DNA of 64,000 nucleotides from Loktanella atrilutea (lineage in GTDB: Bacteria; Pseudomonadota; Alphaproteobacteria; Rhodobacterales; Rhodobacteraceae): assembly GCF_900128995.1 (NCBI RefSeq), contig NZ_FQUE01000011.1:21401-85400 (forward strand), in the 5' to 3' direction. Positions 34,328 through 43,976 of the stretch are shown here, in pieces. Position 1 is the stretch's first letter; every line of letters begins with the position of its first letter. A model generated the notes under the pieces. The model searched no databases, was not told the origin of the DNA, and saw only the letters and a list, made by a program, of their open reading frames with translations. Both the position numbers and the translations under genes were made by a program.

Positions 34328-35382
34328 CAGTCGGGCATATTGAAGGGATCGACCGGCGCGTGGCTGACGTGCCAGCCGACGAAATCCCAAGTCCGTTCCA
34401 TGTGATCGGGCAGCGGCGCGGTCAGGTGCAGGATCGCTCCCGTCTCGGGATGTTCGATCGTCAGACTGCGGGCGTGCAGGTGCATCTTGCGGCTGATGTC
34501 GCCGCCCATGCCGGCCCCCCAGCCATCGCCCAGATTCTCCTGCTCCGTCCCGCCATACTTGCCGTCGCCGATGATCGGGTGCCCAATTTCTGCCATGTGG
34601 GCGCGCAGCTGGTGGGTGCGGCCGGTGATCGGCACCAGTGCAACCCAGGCCGCGCGCTTCGCCAGGCTGTCGAGCACGGCGTAATCGGTGACCGCGCGCT
34701 TGGCACCCTCGGTCGTGTCGACCTCCTTGGGGTGCACGCAGCGCATCTTCTCGTTCTCGCCGCCCTTGCCGTGGCCGGGGGCCTTCACGAGTCCATACTT
34801 GATCGTCGCCGCACGGGGATGCGGCACACCGGCGACGGCGGCCCAGTAGATCTTGCGGGTCGCGTGATGCTTGAGGTTCTCGGTCAGCTGCTTGGCCGCC
34901 ATCCGCGTGCGCGCCAGCACCAGCACGCCGGAGGTGTCCTTGTCGAGCCGGTGCACGAGGCGCGGCTTTTCGTCATAGCCGAACATCAGCGCCTCGCTCA
35001 TCGCGTCGACGTGGCGGGTGGTGTTAGTGCCGCCCTGCGTCGCAAGGCCCGCGGGCTTGTTGATGACGATCATGTGGTCGTCGCGGTAGATCACGCAGGA
35101 CTGGATCAGCGCGGCGTCGGCCTTGGTCACGCCCTGCTTCATCAGACTGCGCTCCGCCTCCACCTGCGCTTCGGTCGGCAGGGGCGGGATGCGGATCGAC
35201 TGTCCGACCTCCAGCCGCGTGTTCGACTTTACCCGGCCGCCATCGACGCGGATGTCGCCCTTGCGGCACAATTTTTCAATTCGGCCCTGCGTCAGATGCG
35301 GGAACAGCCTCCGCAGGTAGCGGTCCAGCCGCTGGTCGCCGTCGTCCGGGCCGATCACCCGTGTCTGCACGCCACCGCTCAT
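34327..35382 (-). CDS. RluC/RluD-type ribosomal RNA pseudouridine synthase
   Basis: This 351-residue enzyme isomerises uridines in large-subunit rRNA. The N-terminal S4 RNA-binding domain is at about 17-75 (RLDRYLRRLFP, GDIRVDGGRVK). The catalytic domain has HRLDKDTSG with the active Asp at 147, and TGRTHQLRAHMAEIGHPIIGD near the C-terminal part (cited as THQLRAHMAEIGHPI). An RluC-type specificity is suggested by overall form but is not certain. The start is chosen at MSGGVQ; the frame extends 90 codons upstream through crcB in another phase. It overlaps crcB by four bases. Confidence 0.9.
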   Translation of the reverse strand: MSGGVQTRVIGPDDGDQRLDRYLRRLFPHLTQGRIEKLCRKGDIRVDGGRVKSNTRLEVGQSIRIPPLPTEAQVEAERSLMKQGVTKADAALIQSCVIYRDDHMIVINKPAGLATQGGTNTTRHVDAMSEALMFGYDEKPRLVHRLDKDTSGVLVLARTRMAAKQLTENLKHHATRKIYWAAVAGVPHPRAATIKYGLVKAPGHGKGGENEKMRCVHPKEVDTTEGAKRAVTDYAVLDSLAKRAAWVALVPITGRTHQLRAHMAEIGHPIIGDGKYGGTEQENLGDGWGAGMGGDISRKMHLHARSLTIEHPETGAILHLTAPLPDHMERTWDFVGWHVSHAPVDPFNMPD

Positions 35383-35756
35383 GCCAGCACCATCCGTGTC
35401 AAGTTCATCCCAAGGACCAGCGCCGCCATCCCCACGATCACGCTGCCGCCGACATAGGCCGCCATCAGCGCGAATTGTCCCCGCTCCATCAGCGCGATCG
35501 CGTCGAGGGAGAAGGCCGAAAACGTAGTGAACCCGCCCAGCAGGCCCGTCATCAGGAAGGGCGCCAACCGGGTGCCACCCCGTTCCGCCAGAACGACCAC
35601 GATGACTCCCATGAGAAAGGATCCCAGAATATTGACCGTCACCGTGCCCCAAGGAAAACCGGCCCCCATCGCACGCAAGGTCAGCTGGCCGGTCAGCCAG
35701 CGCAGCGTCGCGCCAATCGCACCGCCAAGGGCCACGGATAGTCCGGTCAAGATCAT
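35379..35756 (-). CDS. crcB: Fluoride ion channel CrcB/FluC
   Basis: This 125-residue protein has four hydrophobic segments. FluC signatures are GGAIGATLRW near the start, GTVTVNILGSFLMG (Asn of the fluoride path) in the second helix and TGLLGGFTTFSAFSLD in the third. The latter holds the Phe-box and the sodium-site Thr. It works as an antiparallel dimer exporting toxic fluoride. The gap to rarA upstream is only 31 bases, so there is no room for a fluoride riboswitch. It is translated with rluC by overlap. Confidence 0.93.
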   Translation of the reverse strand: MILTGLSVALGGAIGATLRWLTGQLTLRAMGAGFPWGTVTVNILGSFLMGVIVVVLAERGGTRLAPFLMTGLLGGFTTFSAFSLDAIALMERGQFALMAAYVGGSVIVGMAALVLGMNLTRMVLA

Positions 35757-35787
35757 GTCACTCCTGTCGCCCGTACGGGTCAGGTTG

Positions 35788-37110
35788 TCAATTCGTGGCG
35801 CCCTTGCGCTTGTCCCTTAGACCGGCAAAGAAATCGAGACGCTTCTTCAACTCCCTCTCGAACCCGCGGTCGACGGGCAGATAGTAGATGCCGCGCTTCA
35901 TGGTCTCGGGAAAATAGTTCTGCCCGGAAAACCCGTCCTCGGCGTCGTGGTCATAGGCATAGCCCGACCCGAAGCCCTGTTCCTTCATCAGCTTGGTCGG
36001 CGCGTTCAGGATGTGGCGCGGCGGCGGTTCCGAACCGGTCTGCTTCGCCGCCGCCATCGCCGCCTTGAATGCGACATAGCCCGCGTTGGATTTCGGCGCG
36101 AGTGCCAGGTAGGTCACCGCCTGCCCCAGCGCCAACTCGCCCTCTGGCGAGCCCAAACGCTCGTAGGTCTCCCACGCCTGCAGGCAGATGTGCTGCGCCT
36201 GCGGATCGGCCAAACCGATATCCTCCACCGCCATGCGCACGATCCGGCGAGCGAGGTAGCGTGGATCCTCGCCTCCGGTCAACATCCGGGCAAGCCAGTA
36301 GAGCGCCGCGTCAGGGTCAGACCCACGCACGGATTTATGCAGGGCCGAGATCAGATTGTAATGCTCGTCGCCCGACTTGTCGTATTTCGTCGCCCGCTTC
36401 ATCAGGCGGCTCGTCAGCGCGTCGGTGCCCAGCGGCTTGTCCGTCTTCCACGCCGCCACCTGTTCGATCAGGTTCAGCAGGCTGCGCCCGTCACCGTCCG
36501 CCATGTTGATCAGCTGGTCGCGTGCCTGCGGGTCGAGCGGCAGCTTGCGCCCCAGCTCCGCCTCTGCCCGCTGTGCCAGGCGCTCCAGATCGTCCTCGGT
36601 CAGCCGGGTCAGGATCAGCACCTGCGCCCGGGACAGCAAGGCGGCGTTCAGCTCGAAGCTCGGGTTCTCGGTCGTGGCACCGACCAGCAGGATCGTCCCG
36701 TCCTCCATGTGCGGCAGAAAGCCGTCCTGCTGCGCCTTGTTGAAGCGGTGGATCTCGTCGACGAACAGCAGCGTGCCCTTGCCGTTCTGGCGGCGCAGCT
36801 TCGCCGCCTCGAACACCTTGCGCAGTTCCGGCACGCCGGTGAAGATCGCACTGATCTGGACGAAATGCAGGTCCGTCTCGTCCGCCAGCAGCCGCGCGAT
36901 GGTCGTCTTCCCCACCCCCGGCGGTCCCCAGAGGACCAGCGACGACAGCGAACCCGACGCCAGCATCGCCCCCAGCGGCGCGTCGGGGCCGAGCACCTGT
37001 TCCTGCCCGATGACCTCTCCCAAGGTCTGCGGTCGCAGCCGGTCCGCCAGCGGGCGGGGGCCGGTGGGGGCTGCGGGCGTGGATGCGGAGGTATCGAAGA
37101 GGTCTGCCAT
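35788..37110 (-). CDS. rarA: Replication-associated recombination protein RarA (MgsA)
   Basis: This 440-residue AAA+ ATPase has Walker A GPPGVGKTT at 62-70, Walker B LFVDEIHRFNK near 114, sensor TTENPSFELN and a C-terminal tetramerisation domain with RGSDPDAALYWLARML. It acts at stalled replication forks and interacts with single-stranded DNA-binding protein in other bacteria. The short Ala/Pro/Thr-rich N-terminal stretch precedes the conserved PLADRLRP start. The gene lies downstream of rplQ after a terminator, so it has its own promoter. Confidence 0.95.
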   Translation of the reverse strand: MADLFDTSASTPAAPTGPRPLADRLRPQTLGEVIGQEQVLGPDAPLGAMLASGSLSSLVLWGPPGVGKTTIARLLADETDLHFVQISAIFTGVPELRKVFEAAKLRRQNGKGTLLFVDEIHRFNKAQQDGFLPHMEDGTILLVGATTENPSFELNAALLSRAQVLILTRLTEDDLERLAQRAEAELGRKLPLDPQARDQLINMADGDGRSLLNLIEQVAAWKTDKPLGTDALTSRLMKRATKYDKSGDEHYNLISALHKSVRGSDPDAALYWLARMLTGGEDPRYLARRIVRMAVEDIGLADPQAQHICLQAWETYERLGSPEGELALGQAVTYLALAPKSNAGYVAFKAAMAAAKQTGSEPPPRHILNAPTKLMKEQGFGSGYAYDHDAEDGFSGQNYFPETMKRGIYYLPVDRGFERELKKRLDFFAGLRDKRKGATN

Positions 37111-37204
37111 GAGCGATATCTAAGCCCCCGAAGACCCCTTTGGAAGGCCGCTCCTCTCGGTCAGCCGCCGGGGGTGGGTCACCGGCGCCGACGGCCGGAT
37201 ATGA

Positions 37205-37236
37205 AAAAGGGCGCGATCCGCAAATCGCGCCCTTTT
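37205..37236 (-). terminator. Rho-independent terminator after rplQ
   Basis: A perfect 13-bp stem (AAAAGGGCGCGAT with ATCGCGCCCTTTT) and loop CCGCAA lies 22 bases after the rplQ stop. On the minus strand it ends in TTTTT. This closes the ribosomal/rpoA transcription unit. Confidence 0.85.
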
Positions 37237-37257
37237 CCCGAAACTTGATGTCGGGGC

Positions 37258-37674
37258 TTACGCCTCTTCGTCGATCTCGACCAGGCGGGCCTTGTCGGCG
37301 GCACCCTTGGCATCCCGGTCGCGGTCGACCAGTTCGATGATCGCCATCGGGGCCATGTCACCATAGCGGAAGCCGGCCTTCATCACGCGGCAGTAGCCGC
37401 CCTGACGCTCGGCGTAGCGCGGGCCAAGGATCTCGAACAGCTTGGCAGTGTGGATATCCTGCTTCAGCTGGCTGTCGGCCTGACGGCGGGCGTGCAGGTC
37501 GCCGCGCTTGCCCAGCGTGATCAGCTTGTCGATGATCCGCTTCAGTTCCTTGGCCTTCGGCAGGGTCGTCTTGATCTGCTCGTGCTCGATCAGCGAACCA
37601 GCCATGTTGGCGAACATCGCCTTGCGGTGTTCGTGGGTGCGGTTCAGTTTGCGGTAGCCGCTTGCGTGACGCAT
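37258..37674 (-). CDS. rplQ: 50S ribosomal protein L17
   Basis: This 138-residue protein starts [20 protein letters not shown], the L17 signature. It is followed by [18 protein letters not shown]. The C-terminal extension is acidic, as is common in alphaproteobacteria. L17 sits near the exit tunnel in the 50S subunit. It is the last gene of the block after rpoA and ends before a strong terminator. A hairpin lies in the rpoA-rplQ gap. Confidence 0.98.
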   Translation of the reverse strand: MRHASGYRKLNRTHEHRKAMFANMAGSLIEHEQIKTTLPKAKELKRIIDKLITLGKRGDLHARRQADSQLKQDIHTAKLFEILGPRYAERQGGYCRVMKAGFRYGDMAPMAIIELVDRDRDAKGAADKARLVEIDEEA

Positions 37675-37780
37675 TTGGTCATCTCCTGATTATGCTTTGT
37701 CCAGCGGTCTGATGCGTGTCAGCCGCATTATTGGGGCACCATTGCCCGGATGTTCCCCGCCACTGCGGGCATTGTCGAAA

Positions 37781-37802
37781 GGGGCGGATTAGTGTCCGCC
37801 CC
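37781..37802 (-). other. Hairpin between rpoA and rplQ
   Basis: An 8-bp perfect stem (GGGGCGGA/TCCGCCCC) with loop TTAGTG begins 8 bases after the rpoA stop. A short TTTC follows on the minus strand. It may act as an attenuator or message-end protector rather than a full terminator, since rplQ follows. Confidence 0.55.
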
Positions 37803-37809
37803 CTGTTCT

Positions 37810-38826
37810 TCAGAACTGGTCTTCGAACTTCTTGGCCAGGTCTTCGATGTTGTCTGGCGGCCAGTCCTCGACGTCCATGCCAAGGTGCAGACCCATGCCC
37901 GACAGCACTTCCTTGATTTCGTTCAGGGACTTGCGGCCGAAGTTCGGGGTGCGCAGCATCTCGGCTTCGGTCTTCTGGATCAGGTCGCCGATGTAGACGA
38001 TGTTGTCGTTCTTCAGGCAGTTCGCCGAACGGACGGACAGTTCCAGCTCGTCTACCTTCTTGAGCAGCAGCGGGTTGAATTCCAGCCCGTCGTCGTCGCC
38101 GCCGGCGTTGGCCGATTCCGGCTCGTCGAAGTTGACGAAGATCTGCAACTGGTCCTGCAGGATGCGCGCGGCATAGGCCACGGCGTCGTCCGGCGTCAGG
38201 GACCCGTCGGTTTCGATCTTCATCGTCAGCTTGTCATAGTCCAGCACCTGACCTTCGCGGGTCGGCTGCACGTCATAGCTGACCTTCTTGACCGGGGAAT
38301 AGATCGCGTCGATCGCGATCATGCCAATCGGCGCATCCTCGGGCTTGTTCTTGTCGGCCGCGACATAGCCCTTGCCGGTGTTGACCGTCAGTTCCATGTA
38401 GAGGTCGGCACCGTCGTCGAGGTGGCAGATCACGTGATCCTTGTTCAGGACCTCGATGCCAGCGGTTTCCGAGATGTCGCCGGCGGTGACGATGCCCGGA
38501 CCCTTGGCCTGAACGCTCAGACGCTTGGGGCCTTCGACGTCCATGCGGATCGCGACGCCCTTCAGGTTCAGGACAATGTCGGTGACATCTTCGCGGACGC
38601 CAGAGACAGAAGAGAATTCATGCAGCACGTTGTCGATCTGCACGGCGGTGATGGCGGCACCCTGCAGCGACGACATCAGGATGCGGCGCAGCGCGTTGCC
38701 GAGCGTCAGGCCAAAGCCACGCTCCAGCGGTTCTGCGATCAGGGTGGCCTGACGCTGGGGGTCGTTGCCGACCTTTACGTCCAGCTGTGTCGGCTTGATC
38801 AGCTCAGCCCAGTTTTTGTGGATCAT
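37810..38826 (-). CDS. rpoA: DNA-directed RNA polymerase subunit alpha
   Basis: This 338-residue RNA polymerase alpha subunit starts [12 protein letters not shown]. The N-terminal assembly domain has [20 protein letters not shown], cited as [16 protein letters not shown] linker with acidic residues follows near 235. The C-terminal domain has [22 protein letters not shown] and [16 protein letters not shown], which bind UP elements and activators. The upstream frame extends 19 residues, but this start fits the family. Unlike in E. coli there is no rpsD before it, as is usual in alphaproteobacteria. Confidence 0.98.
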   Translation of the reverse strand: MIHKNWAELIKPTQLDVKVGNDPQRQATLIAEPLERGFGLTLGNALRRILMSSLQGAAITAVQIDNVLHEFSSVSGVREDVTDIVLNLKGVAIRMDVEGPKRLSVQAKGPGIVTAGDISETAGIEVLNKDHVICHLDDGADLYMELTVNTGKGYVAADKNKPEDAPIGMIAIDAIYSPVKKVSYDVQPTREGQVLDYDKLTMKIETDGSLTPDDAVAYAARILQDQLQIFVNFDEPESANAGGDDDGLEFNPLLLKKVDELELSVRSANCLKNDNIVYIGDLIQKTEAEMLRTPNFGRKSLNEIKEVLSGMGLHLGMDVEDWPPDNIEDLAKKFEDQF

Positions 38827-38894
38827 AGTCCCTCCATCCTTGCTCGACTTCATGTCCAAAAAGTCGTGCGCTCGAGGTTTCAAAACGGCAGATC

Positions 38895-38920
38895 GGGGCC
38901 GTGCAGGATAGCACGGCCCC
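38895..38920 (-). other. Hairpin between rpsK and rpoA
   Basis: A perfect 10-bp stem (GGGGCCGTGC/GCACGGCCCC) with a six-base loop lies 20 bases after the rpsK stop and about 70 before rpoA. TTTT appears eleven bases past the stem on the minus strand. It is possibly an attenuator or processing signal in the rpoA leader. Confidence 0.55.
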
Positions 38921-38939
38921 CATCGTCAAATGGTATGGA

Positions 38940-39332
38940 TCAGACCCGGCGACGCTTCGGCGGGCGGCAGCCGTTGTGGGCCATCGGGGTCACATCACGG
39001 ATCGAGGTGATGTTGAAACCGGCGGCAGCCAGCGCACGCAGTGCAGATTCGCGGCCCGAACCGGGGCCCTGCACTTCGACTTCCAACGTCTTCACGCCGT
39101 GTTCCTGGGCTTTCTTGCCCACATCCTCGGCGGCCATCTGTGCTGCGTAAGGAGTCGACTTCCGCGAACCCTTGAAACCCATGGTGCCTGCGGACGACCA
39201 GGCAATCGCGTTGCCCTGCACGTCCGAGATCAGGATCTTGGTGTTGTTGAAGGAAGAATTCACATGCGCAACGCCAGCTGCGATGTTCTTGGAGACCTTT
39301 TTCTTGCCGGTCCGGCGGGTATCTCGTGCCAT
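38940..39332 (-). CDS. rpsK: 30S ribosomal protein S11
   Basis: This 130-residue protein has S11 features: [38 protein letters not shown] and the C-terminal [12 protein letters not shown]11 forms the platform of the 30S subunit near the Shine-Dalgarno helix. It follows rpsM with a 12-base gap on the same strand and is followed by rpoA. No anomalies are seen. Confidence 0.98.
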   Translation of the reverse strand: MARDTRRTGKKKVSKNIAAGVAHVNSSFNNTKILISDVQGNAIAWSSAGTMGFKGSRKSTPYAAQMAAEDVGKKAQEHGVKTLEVEVQGPGSGRESALRALAAAGFNITSIRDVTPMAHNGCRPPKRRRV

Positions 39333-39344
39333 GATCGGATCTCC

Positions 39345-39713
39345 TTATTTCTTCTTGCCGGCAATGGCCTTTGCGGGGCCCTTGCGCGTGCGTGCGTTGG
39401 TGTGCGTGCGCTGGCCGCGAACGGGCAGGCCACGACGGTGACGCAGGCCGCGGTAGCAGCCAAGGTCCATCAGACGCTTGATGTTCATCTGGGTTTCGCG
39501 ACGCAGGTCACCTTCAACGGTGACGTTCTCGTCGATGTATTCGCGGATCTTCAGCACTTCCGCGTCCGACAGATCGTTGACCCGACGAGAGGCGTCGATG
39601 CCAGTCGCTTCGCAGATCTGGGCGGCGGTGGTGTTGCCGATTCCGGCAATGTAGGTCAGGGCGATCGGAACCCGTTTAGCAGTCGGGATGTTGACGCCGG
39701 CAATACGTGCCAC
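39345..39713 (-). CDS. rpsM: 30S ribosomal protein S13
   Basis: This 122-residue protein starts [19 protein letters not shown], the S13 signature. It includes a helix-two-turns-helix segment ([16 protein letters not shown]) and ends [19 protein letters not shown] with a Lys tail. S13 contacts the 50S subunit in the head bridge. It begins a sub-block after a gap of nearly 200 bases from adk. That gap has no gene and may hold a promoter. Confidence 0.98.
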   Translation of the reverse strand: MARIAGVNIPTAKRVPIALTYIAGIGNTTAAQICEATGIDASRRVNDLSDAEVLKIREYIDENVTVEGDLRRETQMNIKRLMDLGCYRGLRHRRGLPVRGQRTHTNARTRKGPAKAIAGKKK

Positions 39714-39911
39714 GTGAGCTTTCCTTTTCGTTGCGGGTCCGTGATACCAGACCCTTTTTTCACAACGCAGGCCCGTCCGACGTGCGGCGGGCCCATGTCA
39801 TATGAGGTAGTCCGTAACAAGCGGGCGCGACCCAGTCACGGCAAGTGATTCCCGTACGGGATGGGGGTGTCTAGAGGCGCTGAGGCCGGGGGTCAACCCC
39901 CTACCCCCGCC

Positions 39912-40559
39912 TCAGGCGAGCGCTTTCCTGATCTGCGCCCCTACCTCGTCCATCGTGGCCAATCCATCGACGGACGACAGATCACCACGCGCATAATAGT
40001 AACCGACTAACGGGCTCGTCTGCTTGTAATAGGCCAGCAGGCGGGTCTTCAGGCTTTCGGCATTGTCGTCGGCGCGCCGGACGAATTCGGCCTTTTGACC
40101 ACAGTTGGTGCAGACATGATCGGCCGGGATCGGCTTCGTCGCGTCGTTATAGACCTCGCCGCAGTTGCTACAGGTCGACCGGGCCGTGATTCGCGCGACA
40201 AGGGCTTCGTCGTCGACTTTCATCTCGATAACGCGGTCGAGGTTCTCGCCCAGTTCAGCAAGCAGGTTGCCCAGCGCATCGGCCTGCGCAAGCGTGCGCG
40301 GAAAGCCGTCGAAGATGTAGCCGTTCGCCGGATCGTCATTTGTCAGCTGCTCACGGATCAGCCCGATCACGATCTCGTCCGTGACCAGTTCACCACGGTC
40401 CATGACGGCAGCGACGCGCTGGCCCATCTCGGTGCCAGAGCTGCGGGCGGCGCGTAGCATGTCGCCTGTCGACAGTTGCACCATGCCGCGTTCATCGACC
40501 AGTCGGCGCGCTTGTGTGCCTTTCCCGGCGCCGGGCGGTCCCAGTAGAATAATATTCAT
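39912..40559 (-). CDS. adk: Adenylate kinase with zinc-type LID
   Basis: This 215-residue kinase interconverts AMP, ADP and ATP. P-loop GPPGAGKGT is at 7-15, the AMP site is in STGDMLRAA and [14 protein letters not shown]. The long LID has Cys130, Cys133, Cys150 and Cys153, a four-Cys zinc site typical of Gram-positive and many alphaproteobacterial enzymes. It overlaps secY by four bases, which fits the conserved secY-adk pair. After its stop, a 5-bp G/C hairpin (39888-39901) precedes the gap before rpsM. Confidence 0.97.
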   Translation of the reverse strand: MNIILLGPPGAGKGTQARRLVDERGMVQLSTGDMLRAARSSGTEMGQRVAAVMDRGELVTDEIVIGLIREQLTNDDPANGYIFDGFPRTLAQADALGNLLAELGENLDRVIEMKVDDEALVARITARSTCSNCGEVYNDATKPIPADHVCTNCGQKAEFVRRADDNAESLKTRLLAYYKQTSPLVGYYYARGDLSSVDGLATMDEVGAQIRKALA

Positions 40560-41917
40560 CGACGCGCCGGCCCCTTCCGCTTGGTCGTGCTGCGCTTGCC
40601 GCGCAGTTGCGATTTTTCGATCAGCCCTTCGTACTGGTGCGCCAGCAGATGCGATTGGATCTGTTGAATGGTGTCCATCCCGACCGAGACGATGATCAGG
40701 ACCGAAGTGCCGCCGAAGTAGAAGGGCACCGCAAATTGGCTGCGGATGATCTCTGGCAGCAGCGCCACCAGCGCCAGATAGCCGGAGCCAAGAACCAGAA
40801 TGCGGTTCACGACATAGTCGAGGTATTCCTTCGTCTTCTTGCCGGGGCGGATGCCGGGCACGAAGCCGTTCTGGTTCTTCAGGTTGTCGGCCACATCCTC
40901 GGTCTTGAAGGCGACCTCACGGGTGTAGAAGTAGGTGAAGAAGACGATCATCACTGTGAAGAACAGCAGGTAGAGTGGCTGGCCGGGGCCAAAGTAGGCA
41001 AGCAGAGTCGACATGAAGGCGTTCGATGACCCGCCGGAGAAGGTGCTGATCGTGGTCGGCAGCAGCAGCAGGGCGCTCGCGAAGATCGCGGGGATGACGC
41101 CGGCCGGGTTCACCTTGATCGGCAGGTGAGAGGAGGAAGCGTCGTAGACCTTCATTCCACGCTGCTGGCGGGGATACTGGATGTGGATCTTGCGCAAGCT
41201 GCGTTCCATGAAGACGACGAAGGTCAGCACCGCGATCACCATCAGAATGACACCTACGATGACAAATGGGCTGATTGCGCCGGACCGGCCCTGACTCAGG
41301 AAGCGGGCAAGAGCTGCGGGGACTTCGGCGATGATGCCGACGAAGATGATCAGAGAGATGCCGTTACCGATGCCGCGGCTGGTGATTTGCTCGCCCACCC
41401 ACATCAGGAACATGGTGCCGCCGACGATGGTGATGACGCAGGCCGCAACAAAGAACAGGCCGGGGTTGGACGCGAGGCCACCGGCCTCCAGCGATTTCGC
41501 GAGGCCGTAGGCCTGCGCCGTGGCCAGCAGCACCGTGCCGTAGCGGGTGTACTGGTTCATCTTGCGACGCCCCTGCTCGCCCTCTTTCTTGAGGTTCTTC
41601 AGCGGTTCCCACATGGACCCGAGAAGCTGCACGATGATCGAGGCCGAGATGTAGGGCATAATGCCAAGCGCGAAGATCCCCATGCGGGACAATGCGCCGC
41701 CGGTGAACATCGACAGGATGCCGCCGATGCCGGCGGCCGCGCCGGTCATGAACTCGCGCAGCTGGACGCCGTCGATGCCGGGAACGGGAATGTAGGTGCC
41801 AAGGCGGTAGACCATCAGCATGCCGATGGTGAAGAGGATTCGGCTGCGCAGCTCTGTCGCCTTGCCGAAGGCGCCCCAGCTCATGTTGGCGGCCATTTGT
41901 TCTGCAGCGGATGCCAT
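40556..41917 (-). CDS. secY: Protein translocase subunit SecY
   Basis: This 453-residue channel protein has ten expected membrane segments. Typical motifs are [21 protein letters not shown] (cited as [12 protein letters not shown]), the plug region after it, and [19 protein letters not shown] for helix 2-3. The cytosolic loops around QQRGMKVY and the [17 protein letters not shown] loop contact SecA and the ribosome. It starts 20 bases after a strong hairpin-plus-T structure that separates it from rplO. Confidence 0.97.
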   Translation of the reverse strand: MASAAEQMAANMSWGAFGKATELRSRILFTIGMLMVYRLGTYIPVPGIDGVQLREFMTGAAAGIGGILSMFTGGALSRMGIFALGIMPYISASIIVQLLGSMWEPLKNLKKEGEQGRRKMNQYTRYGTVLLATAQAYGLAKSLEAGGLASNPGLFFVAACVITIVGGTMFLMWVGEQITSRGIGNGISLIIFVGIIAEVPAALARFLSQGRSGAISPFVIVGVILMVIAVLTFVVFMERSLRKIHIQYPRQQRGMKVYDASSSHLPIKVNPAGVIPAIFASALLLLPTTISTFSGGSSNAFMSTLLAYFGPGQPLYLLFFTVMIVFFTYFYTREVAFKTEDVADNLKNQNGFVPGIRPGKKTKEYLDYVVNRILVLGSGYLALVALLPEIIRSQFAVPFYFGGTSVLIIVSVGMDTIQQIQSHLLAHQYEGLIEKSQLRGKRSTTKRKGPARR

Positions 41918-41937
41918 GCAAGTCTCTTTTATATGAA

Positions 41938-41973
41938 AAACGCCGCCAAGCGGGTGTCCCGTTGGCGGCGTTT
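41938..41973 (-). terminator. Strong terminator-like hairpin between rplO and secY
   Basis: On the minus strand a 16-bp stem with one bulged base (AAACGCCGCCAA and CGGG arms, three-base loop) ends in GGCGGCGTTTTT. This is a classical intrinsic terminator form. It lies 49 bases after rplO and 20 before secY, inside a conserved operon. It is therefore more likely a conditional or leaky terminator (attenuator). Confidence 0.75.
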
Positions 41974-42022
41974 GGGAAAACTCAGACCCTATCTAGGCGA
42001 CAGTCGTGTCGCCCGCAAGCGA

Positions 42023-42511
42023 TCAGGCCGCCTCGGTGCCAGCCTTGGGCTTGGCGGTCACGGTAACGCTGCCGCCGGCCTTCTCGATGGCTTCGACCGC
42101 GCCCTTGGACGCGCCGTGGACGGTCAGGTTGATCTTGGACGTGATTTCGCCCTTCGCCAGGACGCGCACGCCATCCTTACGGCGACGCACCAGACCGGAC
42201 GCGATCAGCGCATCCTCCGTCACGTCGTTCTTGGCGTCGATCTTGCCCTCGTCGATGAACTTCTGGATCAGGCCCAAGTTCACGACGGCATAGGTCTTGG
42301 CGTTGATGTTGTTGAAACCGCGCTTCGGCAGACGCTGGTACAGCGGCATCTGGCCGCCTTCGTAGCCCTTGATCGCCACGCCGGACCGGGACTTCTGACC
42401 CTTGATACCACGGCCACCGGTCTTGCCCTTGCCCGAACCCGGGCCACGGCCGACGCGCTTGCGGCGGTGGGTTGCGCCTTCGTTGTCGGACAGTTCGTTC
42501 AGCTTGAACAT
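42023..42511 (-). CDS. rplO: 50S ribosomal protein L15
   Basis: This 162-residue protein starts [13 protein letters not shown]. It then has the glycine-rich basic stretch [17 protein letters not shown], followed by [20 protein letters not shown]. The C-terminal L15e-like domain ends with an Ala/Lys tail. The upstream frame has a further 39 codons without family similarity. A purine-rich GAGAAG site precedes the chosen ATG. The gene enters the window's ribosomal block from its 5' end; other spc-operon genes are not present upstream. Confidence 0.97.
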   Translation of the reverse strand: MFKLNELSDNEGATHRRKRVGRGPGSGKGKTGGRGIKGQKSRSGVAIKGYEGGQMPLYQRLPKRGFNNINAKTYAVVNLGLIQKFIDEGKIDAKNDVTEDALIASGLVRRRKDGVRVLAKGEITSKINLTVHGASKGAVEAIEKAGGSVTVTAKPKAGTEAA

Positions 42512-42728
42512 CGTCGCTTCTCCTTCTGGCCGGAGGACCCCGTCCAGCGACGGAAATGGGGCACACGGCATTGCATATGAATCGGCACCCCACGGGGTAC
42601 GGACTGGCGGCGTATAGCGGTGCCCCAAAGGCGCGTCAAGCGGGGCCGGCGGGCCGCAGGCCCCGCTGCGTTTTCCGCATTCCTTCAGGTCGCGGAAACC
42701 GGCGGGGGCCCGGGGCGCAGCCCCGAAA

Positions 42729-42758
42729 AGGGGTGGGCGGGCGGGCCCGCCCTCCCCT
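42729..42758 (-). terminator. Terminator after the dicarboxylate beta-oxidation operon
   Basis: A 14-bp GC-rich stem with one mismatch and a two-base turn begins 6 bases after the gcdH stop. It is followed by TTTT on the minus strand. It closes the long minus-strand operon before rplO. The rest of 42512-42763 is GC-rich and holds no gene. Confidence 0.7.
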
Positions 42759-42763
42759 GAAAA

Positions 42764-43975
42764 TCAGAAGAACGCCTGCAGCCCCGTGATCGCCCGGCCA
42801 AGGATCAGCGCGTGCACGTCGTGGGTGCCCTCGTAGGTGTTCACCGTCTCGAGGTTGATCATGTGGCGCATGATCTGGAATTCGTCGGAAATGCCGTTGC
42901 CGCCGTGCATGTCGCGGCTGTGGCGCGCAATCTCCAGCGCCTTGCCGCAATTGTTGCGCTTGATCAGGCTGATCATCTCGGGCGCGGCCTGCCCGCTGTC
43001 CATCAGCCGCCCGACCTGCAACGCGGCCTGGGTGCCCAGCGTGATCTCGGTCTGCATGTCCGCCAGCTTCCTTTGGAACAGCTGGGTCTGGGCCAGCGGC
43101 TTGTTGAACTGCTTGCGGTCAAGGCCGTACTGCCGCGCGGCGTGGAAACAGAACTCCGCCGAACCCATGACGCCCCAGGCGATGCCGTAGCGCGCACGGT
43201 TCAGACAGCCGAACGGCCCCTTCAGGCCCTGCACGCCGGGCAGCAGAGCATCCTCGCCCACGGCCACGTCCTTCATCACGATCTCACCGGTGGTCGAGGC
43301 GCGCAGGCTTAGCTTGCCGCCGATCTTGGGCGCGCTCAGCCCCTCCATTCCCTTTTCGAGGATGAAGCCGCGGATCTTGCCGCCGTGCTCTTCGGACTTC
43401 GCCCAGACGACGAAGACATCGGCGAAGGGCGCGTTCGAGATCCACATCTTCGACCCGTTCAGCACATAGCCGACGGCGGTCTTCTTCGCTGTCGTCTTCA
43501 TGCCCGCGGGATCGGACCCGGCGTCGGGTTCGGTCAGGCCGAAGCAGCCGATCAGCTCGCCGCTGACGAGGCCCGGCAAGTATTTCTGGCGCTGCTCCTC
43601 CGACCCGTAGGCGTGGATCGGATACATCACGAGGCTCGACTGCACGGACATCATCGACCTGTAACCGGAATCGACCCGCTCCACCTCGCGGGCGATCAGC
43701 CCGTAGGTGACGTAGGAGGCGCCAAGGCCGCCGTATTCCTCGGGGATGGTGCAGCCCAGCAGACCCGCCTCGCCCATCAGCGGAAAGAGTTCGGGGGCCG
43801 CCACCTCGTCGCGATAGGCCTGCGTGACCCGCGGCTGCAGCACGTTCTGCGCGAAATCGCGCGCCGCGTCGCGCAGCATCCGCTCGTCTTCTGTCAGCTG
43901 GGTTTCCAGCAGCAGGGCGTCGGCCCAGTAGAAGGGGCCAAGGTCCGGCCCCATACCGATCATGTCTTTTGCCAT
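42764..43975 (-). CDS. gcdH: Glutaryl-CoA dehydrogenase
   Basis: This 403-residue acyl-CoA dehydrogenase oxidises and decarboxylates glutaryl-CoA to crotonyl-CoA, passing electrons to ETF. Supporting motifs are [36 protein letters not shown], the FAD region around [13 protein letters not shown] and the C-terminal [19 protein letters not shown] with the catalytic Glu at about 382. This TYEGTHDVH form is typical of GcdH. It is the last gene of the beta-oxidation cluster and accepts the glutaryl-CoA expected from odd-chain dicarboxylates. It starts one base after the ligase stop. Confidence 0.93.
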   Translation of the reverse strand: MAKDMIGMGPDLGPFYWADALLLETQLTEDERMLRDAARDFAQNVLQPRVTQAYRDEVAAPELFPLMGEAGLLGCTIPEEYGGLGASYVTYGLIAREVERVDSGYRSMMSVQSSLVMYPIHAYGSEEQRQKYLPGLVSGELIGCFGLTEPDAGSDPAGMKTTAKKTAVGYVLNGSKMWISNAPFADVFVVWAKSEEHGGKIRGFILEKGMEGLSAPKIGGKLSLRASTTGEIVMKDVAVGEDALLPGVQGLKGPFGCLNRARYGIAWGVMGSAEFCFHAARQYGLDRKQFNKPLAQTQLFQRKLADMQTEITLGTQAALQVGRLMDSGQAAPEMISLIKRNNCGKALEIARHSRDMHGGNGISDEFQIMRHMINLETVNTYEGTHDVHALILGRAITGLQAFF

Positions 43976-43976
43976 C

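Noticed and set aside
35757..35787. Fluoride riboswitch before crcB
   Set aside because: Only 31 bases separate rarA and crcB, too few for the aptamer, and no matching conserved segments were seen.
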